A program made the translations under genes and the position numbers. A DNA stretch of 64,000 bases from Ligilactobacillus agilis DSM 20509. GTDB lineage: Bacteria > Bacillota > Bacilli > Lactobacillales > Lactobacillaceae. The number at the start of each line of letters is the position of its first letter. Position 1 is the first letter of the stretch. The notes below the pieces were generated by a model. That model was not told the DNA's origin, ran no database searches, and worked only from the letters and a program-made list of their open reading frames with translations. Positions 34,706 through 44,339 of the stretch are shown here, one piece after another. The stretch lies in assembly GCF_001436215.1 (NCBI RefSeq), contig NZ_AYYP01000010.1, positions 1 to 64,000 of the forward strand, read 5' to 3'.

Positions 34706-37264
34706 TTGGCAGATAATTTCGGTTTAAAAATCGGAGTGGAAGGCGAAAAGGAATTTAAAAATGCACTTCGTGATATTAACCAGGCATTTAAAGTCTTAGG
34801 TAGTGAGATGGCTCTAATCAGCTCCCAGTTTGATAAAAATGATAAGTCCATCCAAGCCTTAACAGCGCGTAATGAAATATTAGAAAAAACGATCGATGCA
34901 CAAAAAGAAAAGATAGAGACACTACGATCTGCACTAGATAATGCCTCCACTTCTTTCGGAGAAAATGATCGTAGAACTCAAAATTGGCAGATTCAATTAA
35001 ATAAAGCTTTGGCTGAGCTCAATGGCATGGAACGAGAACTTGAAAATAACAATAAGAGTTTGCGTGATCATTCCGATGCTACAGATGAAAGTGCTGACAA
35101 CATGGAAGATGCTGCTGATGCAGCCGATGAACTTGCTGATAATGTTGATGATGTTGGCAATGAAATGGATGATGCCACTAAGAAAACCTCTGTTTTGGGA
35201 GATGTACTTAAAGCAAATCTGCTATCAGATGCCATAATCGGTGGAGTAAAAGCATTAGGCTCGGCTATTGCGGGAATAGGAAAAGCATTTGTGGGTGCGA
35301 TGAAGGATGGCGTTGAATACAACGCTCAAATGGAAAGTTATACTGCATCGTTTACTACCATGCTGGGCGATGAGGCAAAAGCACAAAAGTTAGTGAATGA
35401 TCTGAAAAAGGAAGCAGCGGCTACTCCATTTGGAATGCAAGATCTTGCTCAATCAGCCCAAACTCTTATGAGCTTTGGAATGTCTGCAGAAGAAGCTCAA
35501 ATAAGAATGAAACAGTTGGGTGATATATCTCAGGGGGATGCCGAAAAATTCAAAAGTTTAACTTTAGCATTTGCACAGATGTCCTCAACCGGTAAGTTAA
35601 CAGGGCAAGACCTAATGCAAATGATTAATGCAGGCTTTAACCCATTAGAGGAAATTTCACGTAAGACCGGAAAATCCATCGGTGAACTCAAGGAGGAAAT
35701 GTCAAAAGGGGCAATTTCAGCAGACATGGTTGCGGAGGCATTTGCATCAGCAACATCAGAAGGTGGGCGTTTCTATGGTTCAATGGAAGCACAATCCAAA
35801 ACTTTTTCTGGGCAAATGGCAACTCTTGAGGATGGAGTTGCTTCGTTAAAGGGGCAGCTTGCTGAAGGGTTAACAACCATGCTTTCTGGAACTGTTCTTC
35901 CGATGGTTAATGGTTGGATTGATGAATTATCTCAAGCTTTTGAGAAAGATGGTGTTCAAGGCTTAATTGATGCTTTTGGTGGAATCTTAGAAGAAGCAGT
36001 TCAATTTATTTCTGAGCAGTTGCCAATTGTAGTGGATATTGCTTCTCAAATAATTATTTCTCTAGTTCAAGGACTTACCTCTGCATTACCGAAGATAACA
36101 GAGGCTGCTGTCATACTATTGATGACACTAGTCAATGGAATCATTGAAACTTTACCGGCACTTGTTACGGCAGGAGTACAAATGATCGGAACTATTGTCA
36201 GTGGAATTGCAGAAGCACTGCCACAGTTAATTCCAGCTGCAGTATCAGCAGTGATACAAATTGTGCAGGCACTTTTGGATAACCTACCAATGCTCCTAGA
36301 GGCGGCACTTCAGCTTGTACTTGGACTAACTCAGGGGATTTTGGATGCTCTTCCAGTGTTGATTGCAGCATTGCCGGTCATTATTACTGGGATAGTAGAT
36401 TTTATTATTGGTGCAATACCTCAAATAATTGAAGCGGGTATTCAACTTCTAACATCTTTAATTTCAGCTTTACCAGAAATCATCACAGTAATTGTAGAAG
36501 CAATTCCGCAAATTGTCGACGGGTTAATAACAGCGATTTTGGGCTCAATCCCGCAGCTTATTGATGCCGGAGTGCAATTGTTAGTAGCACTGATTCAAAA
36601 TCTTCCACAGATCATTTCGACTGTTATTACTGCTATACCAAAGATTGTGTCATCTCTTGTGAATGCTATTATTGGTAGCATACCTCAGATTATTCAGGCG
36701 GGGATCATGTTGTTAGTTTCACTGATTAAAAACCTTCCAACGATTATTGTAGAGGTTGTAAAAGCTGTACCACAAATTATTACAGCACTGGTTAAAGGAT
36801 TTACAGGTTCAATTTGGCAAATGGCTCAGATTGGAACCAATTTAATCAAAGGATTATGGCAGGGTATCTCTGATGCTGGAGCCTGGCTTTGGGATAAAAT
36901 TTCAGGCTTTTTTGGTGGGGTTGTCGATAAAATAAAAAATTTCTTTGGCATTCATTCACCATCAACATTATTTGCTGGTATAGGTGAAAACCTTGGAGAG
37001 GGTATTGGGGTTGGTTTTGAAAAAGCAATGAATAGTGTTAGTCAAGATATGCAAAATGCCATCCCAACTGATTTTGACATCAACTCCAATCTGAATATGA
37101 ATGGAGCTGGCATTAGTAGCAGCTATGGAACTTTTGAAGGTTCATTAATTACGATACAGCAGATGATTGTTCGAAGTGAGGACGACATTCGGAAGATTTC
37201 ACAGGAGCTATATAATTTAATGCAAACAGGATCACGAGCTCAAGGAAGATTTATAACTGCATAA
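34706..37264 (+). CDS. Tail tape measure protein
   Basis: A long protein of 852 residues when started at TTG 34706 behind AAGGAGGAGG. The N-terminal 190 residues are coiled coil, then a conserved tape-measure core (TASFTTMLGDEAKAQKLVND, FGMQDLAQSAQTLMSFGMSA). Residues about 450-710 are six or more hydrophobic repeats of a pattern like ALPQIIxAGIQLLxxLI, usual for membrane-inserting tape measures. The C-terminal FFGIHSPSTLFAGIGENLGE is the standard end motif. Confidence 0.93.
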   Translation: MADNFGLKIGVEGEKEFKNALRDINQAFKVLGSEMALISSQFDKNDKSIQALTARNEILEKTIDAQKEKIETLRSALDNASTSFGENDRRTQNWQIQLNKALAELNGMERELENNNKSLRDHSDATDESADNMEDAADAADELADNVDDVGNEMDDATKKTSVLGDVLKANLLSDAIIGGVKALGSAIAGIGKAFVGAMKDGVEYNAQMESYTASFTTMLGDEAKAQKLVNDLKKEAAATPFGMQDLAQSAQTLMSFGMSAEEAQIRMKQLGDISQGDAEKFKSLTLAFAQMSSTGKLTGQDLMQMINAGFNPLEEISRKTGKSIGELKEEMSKGAISADMVAEAFASATSEGGRFYGSMEAQSKTFSGQMATLEDGVASLKGQLAEGLTTMLSGTVLPMVNGWIDELSQAFEKDGVQGLIDAFGGILEEAVQFISEQLPIVVDIASQIIISLVQGLTSALPKITEAAVILLMTLVNGIIETLPALVTAGVQMIGTIVSGIAEALPQLIPAAVSAVIQIVQALLDNLPMLLEAALQLVLGLTQGILDALPVLIAALPVIITGIVDFIIGAIPQIIEAGIQLLTSLISALPEIITVIVEAIPQIVDGLITAILGSIPQLIDAGVQLLVALIQNLPQIISTVITAIPKIVSSLVNAIIGSIPQIIQAGIMLLVSLIKNLPTIIVEVVKAVPQIITALVKGFTGSIWQMAQIGTNLIKGLWQGISDAGAWLWDKISGFFGGVVDKIKNFFGIHSPSTLFAGIGENLGEGIGVGFEKAMNSVSQDMQNAIPTDFDINSNLNMNGAGISSSYGTFEGSLITIQQMIVRSEDDIRKISQELYNLMQTGSRAQGRFITA

Positions 37265-37277
37265 AGGAGGGCGATGT

Positions 37278-38051
37278 ATGGGCTTCGTTTATAATGGTAT
37301 CAATTCAAAAAATATGAAGATAAAAGCAAAACTTACAAGGTGGCAGGCATCGCCCGCTCTACGAAATTCGTATGAGGTTGTTCCAGGAAAGGCGGGAGTT
37401 GCAGATTTTGGTTGTGATAGTTCAGAGCGGATCATAACAATCAGCTGTAATGTATATCCTCAAAAGAGTTTTGCAGATTTAGTGAGCGTTTTAGATTCTA
37501 TTGCAGAATGGCTTAATCCAATGAATGGTCTCAAGCAGCTTGTATTAGAGGATATTCCCGATCGATACTTTTATGCTCGGCTTACTGAACAAGTAGATTG
37601 TGAGAGATTACTTAGAACTGCTGGAGCCTTTGAATTAAAATTTATTTGTCCAGATCCACACGCCTATGCACTGATAGATGAACAATTTACGATTTCCAGT
37701 GTTGGTGCTCATGAAATTAAAAGGTTAACTGGGAATGCGGATTCAGAACCGGTTTATCAACTTAAGGGGATAATCAGCAGCTCATCATCCACCTACATTT
37801 CTATTACGACAAATGGCAAAGAACTACGAGTATTTGGGGCTTTGGCAGCAGATGAAGTGCTTGTCATTGATAGTGGATTAGTAACTGCAAAAATAACCGA
37901 TGCAAACGGAAATACACTTAGAAATGGGCTTGCAGGCTTGGATGAGCTTAACTTTCCTATACTGCACAAAGGTGAAAATGAAATAACAGTTTCAGTGGCG
38001 GGAGCAACTTTTTCGGAGCTGAAGATTATGGCTAAAAGCAGATGGAGGTGA
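37278..38051 (+). CDS. Distal tail protein (Dit)
   Basis: A 257-residue Dit-type protein: the N-terminal barrel (YNGINSKNMKIKAKLTRWQA, RIITISCNVYPQKSFADLVS) and the C-terminal galectin-like domain (LKGIISSSSSTYISITTNGK). It forms the baseplate hub between tube and the tail-associated protein. AAAGGAGGGCG precedes ATG 37278. Confidence 0.88.
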   Translation: MGFVYNGINSKNMKIKAKLTRWQASPALRNSYEVVPGKAGVADFGCDSSERIITISCNVYPQKSFADLVSVLDSIAEWLNPMNGLKQLVLEDIPDRYFYARLTEQVDCERLLRTAGAFELKFICPDPHAYALIDEQFTISSVGAHEIKRLTGNADSEPVYQLKGIISSSSSTYISITTNGKELRVFGALAADEVLVIDSGLVTAKITDANGNTLRNGLAGLDELNFPILHKGENEITVSVAGATFSELKIMAKSRWR

Positions 38052-38055
38052 GCTT

Positions 38056-40578
38056 GTGGCAATTAAATCAATCTTAACATCACAGACAGATTTTACAGGT
38101 GAGTTTCCTGTAAGCGAGAAGACAGTTGCTCTTTGGCGATTTAATGAAGCTACACCAGATAGCAATAACATGCTTGCAGATGATTCTGGTCATAACAGAA
38201 ACTTCTTTGTATCCGGATGGTCAGGCACATCAGCCAACTTATCATCTGGTAGATTAGGAAGATATTTTAGGCAGAATATCATTAATCCAACAAGTGAAAA
38301 GACGCATTTAGTGGCTACCAATGATGGTAGCTTTTTTAGTGATTTAGGTGAAAAGATTGTTGTTGGTGGATGGATAAACCCAACTACTTATTCTGTGGGG
38401 CAGACGTATATCCCGATTTTCAATACTAGACAAGGCCCTGGCCAACCAATTTTTTATGTTTCTTTATTTCAGGGAAGGTTGCGATTAATGCTGTATAATT
38501 CTTCCGGCTCCCTGATATATGACCAGACAGAAACACCTACTATTCCCCTAAAGAATAACGGGTGGTACTTTATTGCATCAATCATTGAGGTAAACAGCAA
38601 AAGGGTACAGAACTTACTTTGCGATCGAAGTGATGGGGCTGTCTGGCAATCTCCAGTTCGAACATTCACGGGAGACTTAAATCAATCCTGTGTTGCGGAC
38701 ATTGTGATGGGGATGCATGCAAATACCTATTATTACGCAGGAGGATTTGATGACTGGTTCTATGAAAAAGATTCTTCGCTTACCATGGAGGATCTTATTT
38801 TCTATTTTAAATCTTCAATTTTGGCAAACGGTGGAGACAGCACTGCTGATGTTGATGCTCTTGTGGACCCTGGTTCTGTCATACTAAAAGCAACAAGCGG
38901 AGTCTATGCACAAAGTGGCCAGTTTTATTCGATAGCAGCTGCCTGTGGGCTTTCTGGAACGGGTAGAGTATCAGTTACAAGTGAATACATTGCAGGTATA
39001 ACATCGATAAGCTTAGTTGAAACTTCTACATCAGATGATTTGTCTAGTTGGACTGAATGGCAGGCTATTGGAACAAGTGGGGAATTACAATCTCCAAACA
39101 GAGAATATATTCGTTATCGAATTACATTATCTACTCAAGACACCAGTAGAACTCCTAAACTTCTTGAAATACAACTACATGATATACCAAAACCTCCTTA
39201 TGAGAGACTTGGATTTGCAAGACCAGTTGTGTTGGATACTAACGGGGCTTGGGAAGCAGTGTTAGAAAATGCCTTTGATATTGTAGTAACAAGTGAAGTA
39301 AATGGCGCTGATATTCTGGAGTTTAAACTGCCATTTCATGATTCCAAGCGAGAGACATTAGACAATGAAAAACAGGTGCAGATTGTTAATGATGTTTATC
39401 GTATTCGAACTATAACAGATGAGAAAAGCTCCGATGGAAGAGTTGTAACTCAAGTATATGCGGAAGCAGCATTTTATGATCTTTCTTTTAGTGCTGAAAA
39501 AGAACCCATGGAATTTGTTGCAGAGACACCAGAAGTCCCTATGCGCTATGCCTTACTTAATACTGGCTGGTCATTAGGAAACGTAACTGTAAATACTAAA
39601 CGTACATGGCAATCAACAGAAAAGAATGCATTAGCTATCCTACGAACAATACAGAATATTCATGGAGGCGACTTGATTTTCGATAGTGCCAATCGTTTGG
39701 TACATCTCTTGACATTTGGAGGTACTGATAGTGGGGCATTATTTTGCTATAGAAAGAACATGAAAAGTATACAGCGCGTAGTGGATACTAGAAGTCTAAT
39801 CACTCGCCTTTATGCTTATGGAAAAGATGGTATAACATTTGCTTCTATCAATGGTAATAAAGAGTATGTTGAGGATTATAACTATTCATCAGAAGTTAGA
39901 GTAGGAACGCTGGATGCTTCATCAATCAGCAACCCTTATCAGCTGCTTGAGTTCGCTAATATGCGCTTAGCTCAGTATGCGAAGCCACGAATCTCATATG
40001 TTCTCTCTGCAATGGACTTATCAGTGTTGACAGGATATGAGCATGAGGCATGGAAACTAGGTGATATAGTAACTGTGGATGATAGAGATTTGAATTTATC
40101 TGTCAAAACTCGTGTGGTACGCAGACAATATAATCTCCAAGAACCATGGAAAACAGTGCTGGAGCTATCAACAACGTTAAGAGAACTGGGGGATTCATCT
40201 GCTGTTTGGGATAAAGCTGCTGATATTTTATCTTCAGCTGATGTTCTTGACCGTCAGGAAGTAAAAGACTTAGTTCCTTTTAATCATCTAAGAAATTCAC
40301 GAGCTGATGACGGGTTAACCTATTGGTTAAGTTCAGGTTTTACAGTGGACCCTAATAATGGGGTATCAGGATCAGCTTCTTTTAAAGCTGAGGGAGTTTT
40401 AGGAATGACAAAAAGTCTATCACAGACTGTGTATCCTGCTAGTAGAAAGAGTTACACATTTTCAGCGCAGATTGCATCGGAAAATCTACAGAAAGGGCCA
40501 AACGGAAAAGTTGGAATTGAAGTTGTCATTGAATATGAGGACGGTTCGACAGAAACTAGGTTTATTGATCTCTATTAG
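38056..40578 (+). CDS. Tail-associated lysin/endopeptidase with laminin-G-like domain (Tal)
   Basis: An 840-residue protein. Residues 20-260 resemble a concanavalin/laminin-G carbohydrate-binding domain (SEKTVALWRFNEATPDS, VVGGWINPTTYSVG). From about 395 to 720 it matches the prophage endopeptidase tail family (AFDIVVTSEVNGADILEFKLPF, then TQVYAEAAFYDLSF and ITRLYAYGKDG). The start is GTG 38056. It probably combines host recognition with local peptidoglycan cutting. Confidence 0.85.
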   Translation: MAIKSILTSQTDFTGEFPVSEKTVALWRFNEATPDSNNMLADDSGHNRNFFVSGWSGTSANLSSGRLGRYFRQNIINPTSEKTHLVATNDGSFFSDLGEKIVVGGWINPTTYSVGQTYIPIFNTRQGPGQPIFYVSLFQGRLRLMLYNSSGSLIYDQTETPTIPLKNNGWYFIASIIEVNSKRVQNLLCDRSDGAVWQSPVRTFTGDLNQSCVADIVMGMHANTYYYAGGFDDWFYEKDSSLTMEDLIFYFKSSILANGGDSTADVDALVDPGSVILKATSGVYAQSGQFYSIAAACGLSGTGRVSVTSEYIAGITSISLVETSTSDDLSSWTEWQAIGTSGELQSPNREYIRYRITLSTQDTSRTPKLLEIQLHDIPKPPYERLGFARPVVLDTNGAWEAVLENAFDIVVTSEVNGADILEFKLPFHDSKRETLDNEKQVQIVNDVYRIRTITDEKSSDGRVVTQVYAEAAFYDLSFSAEKEPMEFVAETPEVPMRYALLNTGWSLGNVTVNTKRTWQSTEKNALAILRTIQNIHGGDLIFDSANRLVHLLTFGGTDSGALFCYRKNMKSIQRVVDTRSLITRLYAYGKDGITFASINGNKEYVEDYNYSSEVRVGTLDASSISNPYQLLEFANMRLAQYAKPRISYVLSAMDLSVLTGYEHEAWKLGDIVTVDDRDLNLSVKTRVVRRQYNLQEPWKTVLELSTTLRELGDSSAVWDKAADILSSADVLDRQEVKDLVPFNHLRNSRADDGLTYWLSSGFTVDPNNGVSGSASFKAEGVLGMTKSLSQTVYPASRKSYTFSAQIASENLQKGPNGKVGIEVVIEYEDGSTETRFIDLY

Positions 40579-40593
40579 GAAGGAGGTAGCGAT

Positions 40594-40788
40594 ATGGCTT
40601 ATTTTTCACAGACAGCTCATGCTATTACACCGAGAGGTTTTGGCAAGATAAAGTCGCTTACCATCCGTCTTTTCATTACTGATTGTACTGGTGAGGTATT
40701 CTTTACGGATATGCTTTTGCAAGGTGGCTCTGTTGCTACGGGCTGGGTTGGTCATGTGTCAGAAATACAATGGACGCTGGATGGGTAG
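40594..40788 (+). CDS. Small tail protein, related to the start of the next gene
   Basis: A 64-residue protein. Its middle, LTIRLFITDCTGEVFFTDMLLQGG, closely parallels VTVNLLLEDCTGTVYFTDIQAQEG of the next gene (residues 24-47), so the two share a domain, possibly by duplication. Strong ribosome site AGGAAGGAGG. Likely a baseplate component. Confidence 0.6.
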   Translation: MAYFSQTAHAITPRGFGKIKSLTIRLFITDCTGEVFFTDMLLQGGSVATGWVGHVSEIQWTLDG

Positions 40789-40797
40789 GTGGTGTAA

Positions 40798-41379
40798 ATG
40801 TCAGTTGCATTTACCAGATTTACCGAGACGATTCATTGTAAAGAGGATAAACGAGTAGTAAGCGTAACAGTGAATTTACTTCTTGAAGATTGTACAGGTA
40901 CGGTATATTTTACTGATATTCAAGCACAGGAAGGAAATCACCTTACTGGTTATACAACTAACACAGAGAGCATGCTGCAAAAATATCGAGAGAATGAGAC
41001 AATTGTTCCTGTTCGCTTTTATAATGGAGTAGTTCGAAGCGGAGAGACGATTATTCTCTTCAATCTGGGTTCAACTTCCGCTGGCCTTGACTGTCATATT
41101 TATCCAAACCAAAATATGGCTGCAGGCAGTATCCAATTGTCTCAAGGAGCAGGGGCGCACAAGGTGATATTTAATGAGGCAGTTAGTCCAGGTGATACCT
41201 TTTCGCTACTAGCATCAACTAGGCAGTGTTTAAAGAACGGAAACCCAACTGATAAGGAAGGTTTTTTTCAATATACAGCATCCGGTGATAGCAAACATGT
41301 GATAAAGCTAGAAGACAGAAAATCAGCCCGGGTATTATTTGAGTTTCAAGAAATGCAGGAAGGAAGTGAGCGCCTTTGA
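40798..41379 (+). CDS. Tail/baseplate protein of unknown function
   Basis: A 193-residue beta-rich protein. The N-terminal domain repeats that of the preceding gene (DCTGxVYFTD pattern). The rest (IVPVRFYNGVVRSGETIILF, AGAHKVIFNEAVSPGDTF) is a predicted beta sandwich. It overlaps the glycosidase-like gene by four bases and belongs to the tail-tip module. Confidence 0.6.
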   Translation: MSVAFTRFTETIHCKEDKRVVSVTVNLLLEDCTGTVYFTDIQAQEGNHLTGYTTNTESMLQKYRENETIVPVRFYNGVVRSGETIILFNLGSTSAGLDCHIYPNQNMAAGSIQLSQGAGAHKVIFNEAVSPGDTFSLLASTRQCLKNGNPTDKEGFFQYTASGDSKHVIKLEDRKSARVLFEFQEMQEGSERL

Positions 41380-43847
41380 TTGACTATTTAAAAGGTAAGC
41401 GTTGTATGGTCTGGAGTTTCATGGGGAATACCCGCATGTATCAAGCATTACGAGACTATGGTGATCGAATTGATACGGTGGGTATTTTTACTTTTGAAGT
41501 GGATATCACCGGGACAATAACAGAAACAGGAACAAGCATATCCAGTATGCTTACCTATATTAACCGTTGGCCTCATATCAAATGGCTACTGACTATTATG
41601 AATCATGGTACAGCTTCTATTTTTACTGCCCTTAGAAATAATACCAGTGGTGCGAAGGATAAATTTCTTACTGAGATCATTCGCATTATGGAAAAGTATC
41701 CATGGTGTGCAGGGGTTGATATAGACTTGGAACGTGGAGGTGGCTACGAGAACAAGGATGCTGCCAATGCCCTATTTCGTGACATATATAATACTGTCAA
41801 AGCCTATGATTCTTCTAAACTCGTTAATATTTGTTTACCAGGAATGACGGGAGTACAAGGCTCGGTTGGTGGCGAAAATTGGTGTGTCTATGAAGACTTA
41901 AATCCGTACTGTGATACGGCAGCGATTATGAGTTATGGCATGGCATGGGCTGGTTCTGCTCCGGGACCGGTTTCTCCGAGGGATTGGTTGGAAGGTATTT
42001 ATGATTATGCTGTTCGGGTTATGAATCCTGAAAAAATATTTTTGGGATTGCCCGCCTATGGCTGGAACTGGAGGATACATGATACACCAGAGAACCTTGG
42101 AATAACATATCGTGGGATTTCAAACACTTATTATGCAGCAAAGCTTTGGATGACAGGAGGATATAACTTTACTGATGACGGGCCACCTCAACCAATGATT
42201 CCAATCATTGCGTATTGGGATGATTATGATAAGGTTCCTTGGGCGTTACCACATGTGTATGACTACATGGAAGGCTGGGATGCTGTTTCAAGAACATACC
42301 CATTACTTGAGGAATCCTATAGTCGTCGCAGATATTTGACCGCCTATAGTAAGCAACAAAAAACTGAATTTGGCACAATCTTTATAGACCGTAGTGGTGG
42401 AACACCTGATAATTATTTTGGTAATGTATCAGTTTCATCTCAATTTATTACACTTGGAGATGAAGGTGAAGCCACCTACGAATTTGAAATAGAATCTGCT
42501 GGTTTTTATGATGTAGCTATTCGCTTTTCTTTTCCTTTTTGGGACAAGAATACTATCCATGTTTCGCTTGACGGAATAAATAAGGTATTTAGTGAGAGTA
42601 GGTTATGGTGGCCATATTGGAGAACAACTTGCTGGAGCTCTTTGGCTTCGAGTGTATATCTTTCAGCTGGAACTCATACTGTCACAGTTAGTTCCTCAGT
42701 AACAGGAGTACAGTTCTATGGATTTCGGGTATGTTCAAGCTTTAGTGAAGAGCCTTCTGCTGGAGAGGCTGACTTCATGTTATCCCCTCGCCAGTTTAAA
42801 GATGTGAACGGTTTAATGGTTCAGCCCGATCGAGGATTTAAATTGACAACGGAAGTACTTCGTAGAAAGCCTGATTCAGCACTAATTTGGTATGAGGACT
42901 TTCGAGATGAAAATCCGCTTCCATCCAGCTATTGGACAACATTAAGCGGAGAGTGGGAGGTGTGGCAGAACAAGAATGATCCAGCTACTCGCCCTTATTC
43001 ACAGCTTGATGGACATGGGAGGTTGGCGTGGAAATATAATGGTTTCTCAGATGTTCATTTAAGAGCGAGATTAGCTTTTCCTTCAGATGGAAGTGGTCGA
43101 GCTGGCATTTTTTGTGGAGAACTCTTTTGCTGTTTAAATATTAATTCACAGCGTATTGAACTATATAATGGTTCTACTCTAATCGGAAGCTATGCAACCG
43201 AAATTTCTAAAACTCCATCATCAGATCTTCGCTCAAATCCAAGAATGTACACCATTGAAATGAGGATACGTAGTAATTCTGTAAGGGTTTATTCTGGAGC
43301 AAGTAGTATTTTGCGATTCACAGCGTCGCTTGATGGTTATTCAGGTGGTTATGCCGGAATTCAATCGGATGGACGTATTCTATGTGAATTAATAAGATTA
43401 GGAGATGCCTGGACTTATGAACCTTATGAAAGATTTGATGTAATCTTCCCAGATGGAACTAGAACGGAGTATGGGAGACTAGAAAGAACTGGTGTTACAT
43501 GGGATAGTGAGTTTCAGGTTTTTACAGTTAACAGTGATGTGGAGGAAGCTTCAACAAGAAGTCAGGATATTTCCATGGATTATGATTTTTTTCACTCAGA
43601 GCTTTTATCATTGGTCTGTGGAAATGACTATTCAGTAAAGATTGTGCCTAAGGACATTAATGTATGGATTTCACGCCTATTTCTCGGGGATGCTGATGGC
43701 TTCTCAATTCTTTACTACCAAGACGTGGATAGCCTAGTCTATTGGGCAAATGAGGCAGCGTATCGATGGAAGCTTAGGGGGATTGCGATATGGTCTCTGG
43801 GACAGGAGGATATGAGGTTATGGGAAGCCTTACCTAAACAAATATAA
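41376..43847 (+). CDS. Tail protein with GH18-like hydrolase barrel split by binding domains
   Basis: An 823-residue protein. Residues 1-290 contain a glycoside hydrolase 18-type half barrel: catalytic D115-I-D117-L-E119 in CAGVDIDLERGG, then CDTAAIMSYGMAW and KIFLGLPAYGWNW (from about 219). Residues about 330-460 and 500-690 look like carbohydrate-binding jelly rolls (TYEFEIESAGFYDVAIRFS; WYEDFRDENPLPSSYWTTL). The last 60 residues (YYQDVDSLVYWANEA, then GIAIWSLGQEDMRLW at 802-816) look like the closing strand of the same GH18 barrel. Probably a receptor-destroying tail enzyme acting on wall glycans. Confidence 0.8.
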   Translation: MIDYLKGKRCMVWSFMGNTRMYQALRDYGDRIDTVGIFTFEVDITGTITETGTSISSMLTYINRWPHIKWLLTIMNHGTASIFTALRNNTSGAKDKFLTEIIRIMEKYPWCAGVDIDLERGGGYENKDAANALFRDIYNTVKAYDSSKLVNICLPGMTGVQGSVGGENWCVYEDLNPYCDTAAIMSYGMAWAGSAPGPVSPRDWLEGIYDYAVRVMNPEKIFLGLPAYGWNWRIHDTPENLGITYRGISNTYYAAKLWMTGGYNFTDDGPPQPMIPIIAYWDDYDKVPWALPHVYDYMEGWDAVSRTYPLLEESYSRRRYLTAYSKQQKTEFGTIFIDRSGGTPDNYFGNVSVSSQFITLGDEGEATYEFEIESAGFYDVAIRFSFPFWDKNTIHVSLDGINKVFSESRLWWPYWRTTCWSSLASSVYLSAGTHTVTVSSSVTGVQFYGFRVCSSFSEEPSAGEADFMLSPRQFKDVNGLMVQPDRGFKLTTEVLRRKPDSALIWYEDFRDENPLPSSYWTTLSGEWEVWQNKNDPATRPYSQLDGHGRLAWKYNGFSDVHLRARLAFPSDGSGRAGIFCGELFCCLNINSQRIELYNGSTLIGSYATEISKTPSSDLRSNPRMYTIEMRIRSNSVRVYSGASSILRFTASLDGYSGGYAGIQSDGRILCELIRLGDAWTYEPYERFDVIFPDGTRTEYGRLERTGVTWDSEFQVFTVNSDVEEASTRSQDISMDYDFFHSELLSLVCGNDYSVKIVPKDINVWISRLFLGDADGFSILYYQDVDSLVYWANEAAYRWKLRGIAIWSLGQEDMRLWEALPKQI

Positions 43848-43863
43848 TTAACACACTGAACCA

Positions 43864-43897
43864 AGAGTGTTTGCGATAATGCAGACACTCTTTTTAT
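43864..43897 (+). terminator. Terminator behind the tail module
   Basis: AGAGTGTTTGC pairs with GCAGACACTCT around a GATAAT loop, followed by T residues. It separates tail from lysis genes. Confidence 0.85.
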
Positions 43898-43928
43898 ATA
43901 TGCACCAATCATGAAGGAGGTAAAAATA

Positions 43929-44339
43929 ATGAAGGAAATTTGGAGTTGGATACAAACTGCGTTTACTGTACTTGGTGGACTTTTAGGATGGTTTTTAGGA
44001 GGTTTTGATGGATTTTTATATGCATTAGTGGCATTAATGGTGGCTGATTATATCACCGGTGTCATGTGTGCCATTGTTGAAAAGAAACTATCAAGTGAAA
44101 TAGGGTTTAAGGGCATATTCAAAAAAGTACTTATTTTTATTCTAGTTGGAGTTGGACATTTGATTGATACAAATCTGATCGGAGATGGGAGCGTGCTTCG
44201 GACTGCTATCATCTTTTTCTATTGCTCCAATGAAGGTGTATCTATGCTAGAAAATGCTGGTCGATTAGGACTACCAATACCAGAAAAATTAAAAGATATC
44301 CTTGTTCAGTTGCATAATAAAGGAGGTAAGGAATATTGA
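43929..44339 (+). CDS. Phage holin
   Basis: A 136-residue membrane protein with three or four predicted membrane segments (TAFTVLGGLLGWFLGG, FLYALVALMVADYITGVM, KVLIFILVGVGHLI, and RTAIIFFYCSNEG). The pattern YITGVMCAIVEKKLSSEIGFKG-type loop (given here in part: DYITGVMCA and SSEIGFKGI) is that of toxin-secretion/phage-lysis holins. ATG 43929 is chosen over 43911, which contains the AAGGAGG ribosome site. Confidence 0.9.
   Translation: MKEIWSWIQTAFTVLGGLLGWFLGGFDGFLYALVALMVADYITGVMCAIVEKKLSSEIGFKGIFKKVLIFILVGVGHLIDTNLIGDGSVLRTAIIFFYCSNEGVSMLENAGRLGLPIPEKLKDILVQLHNKGGKEY

Noticed and set aside
36060-36800. Repeats resembling a tandem DNA repeat array or CRISPR
   Set aside because: They are divergent hydrophobic protein repeats within the tape measure; the DNA units are not conserved or evenly spaced.
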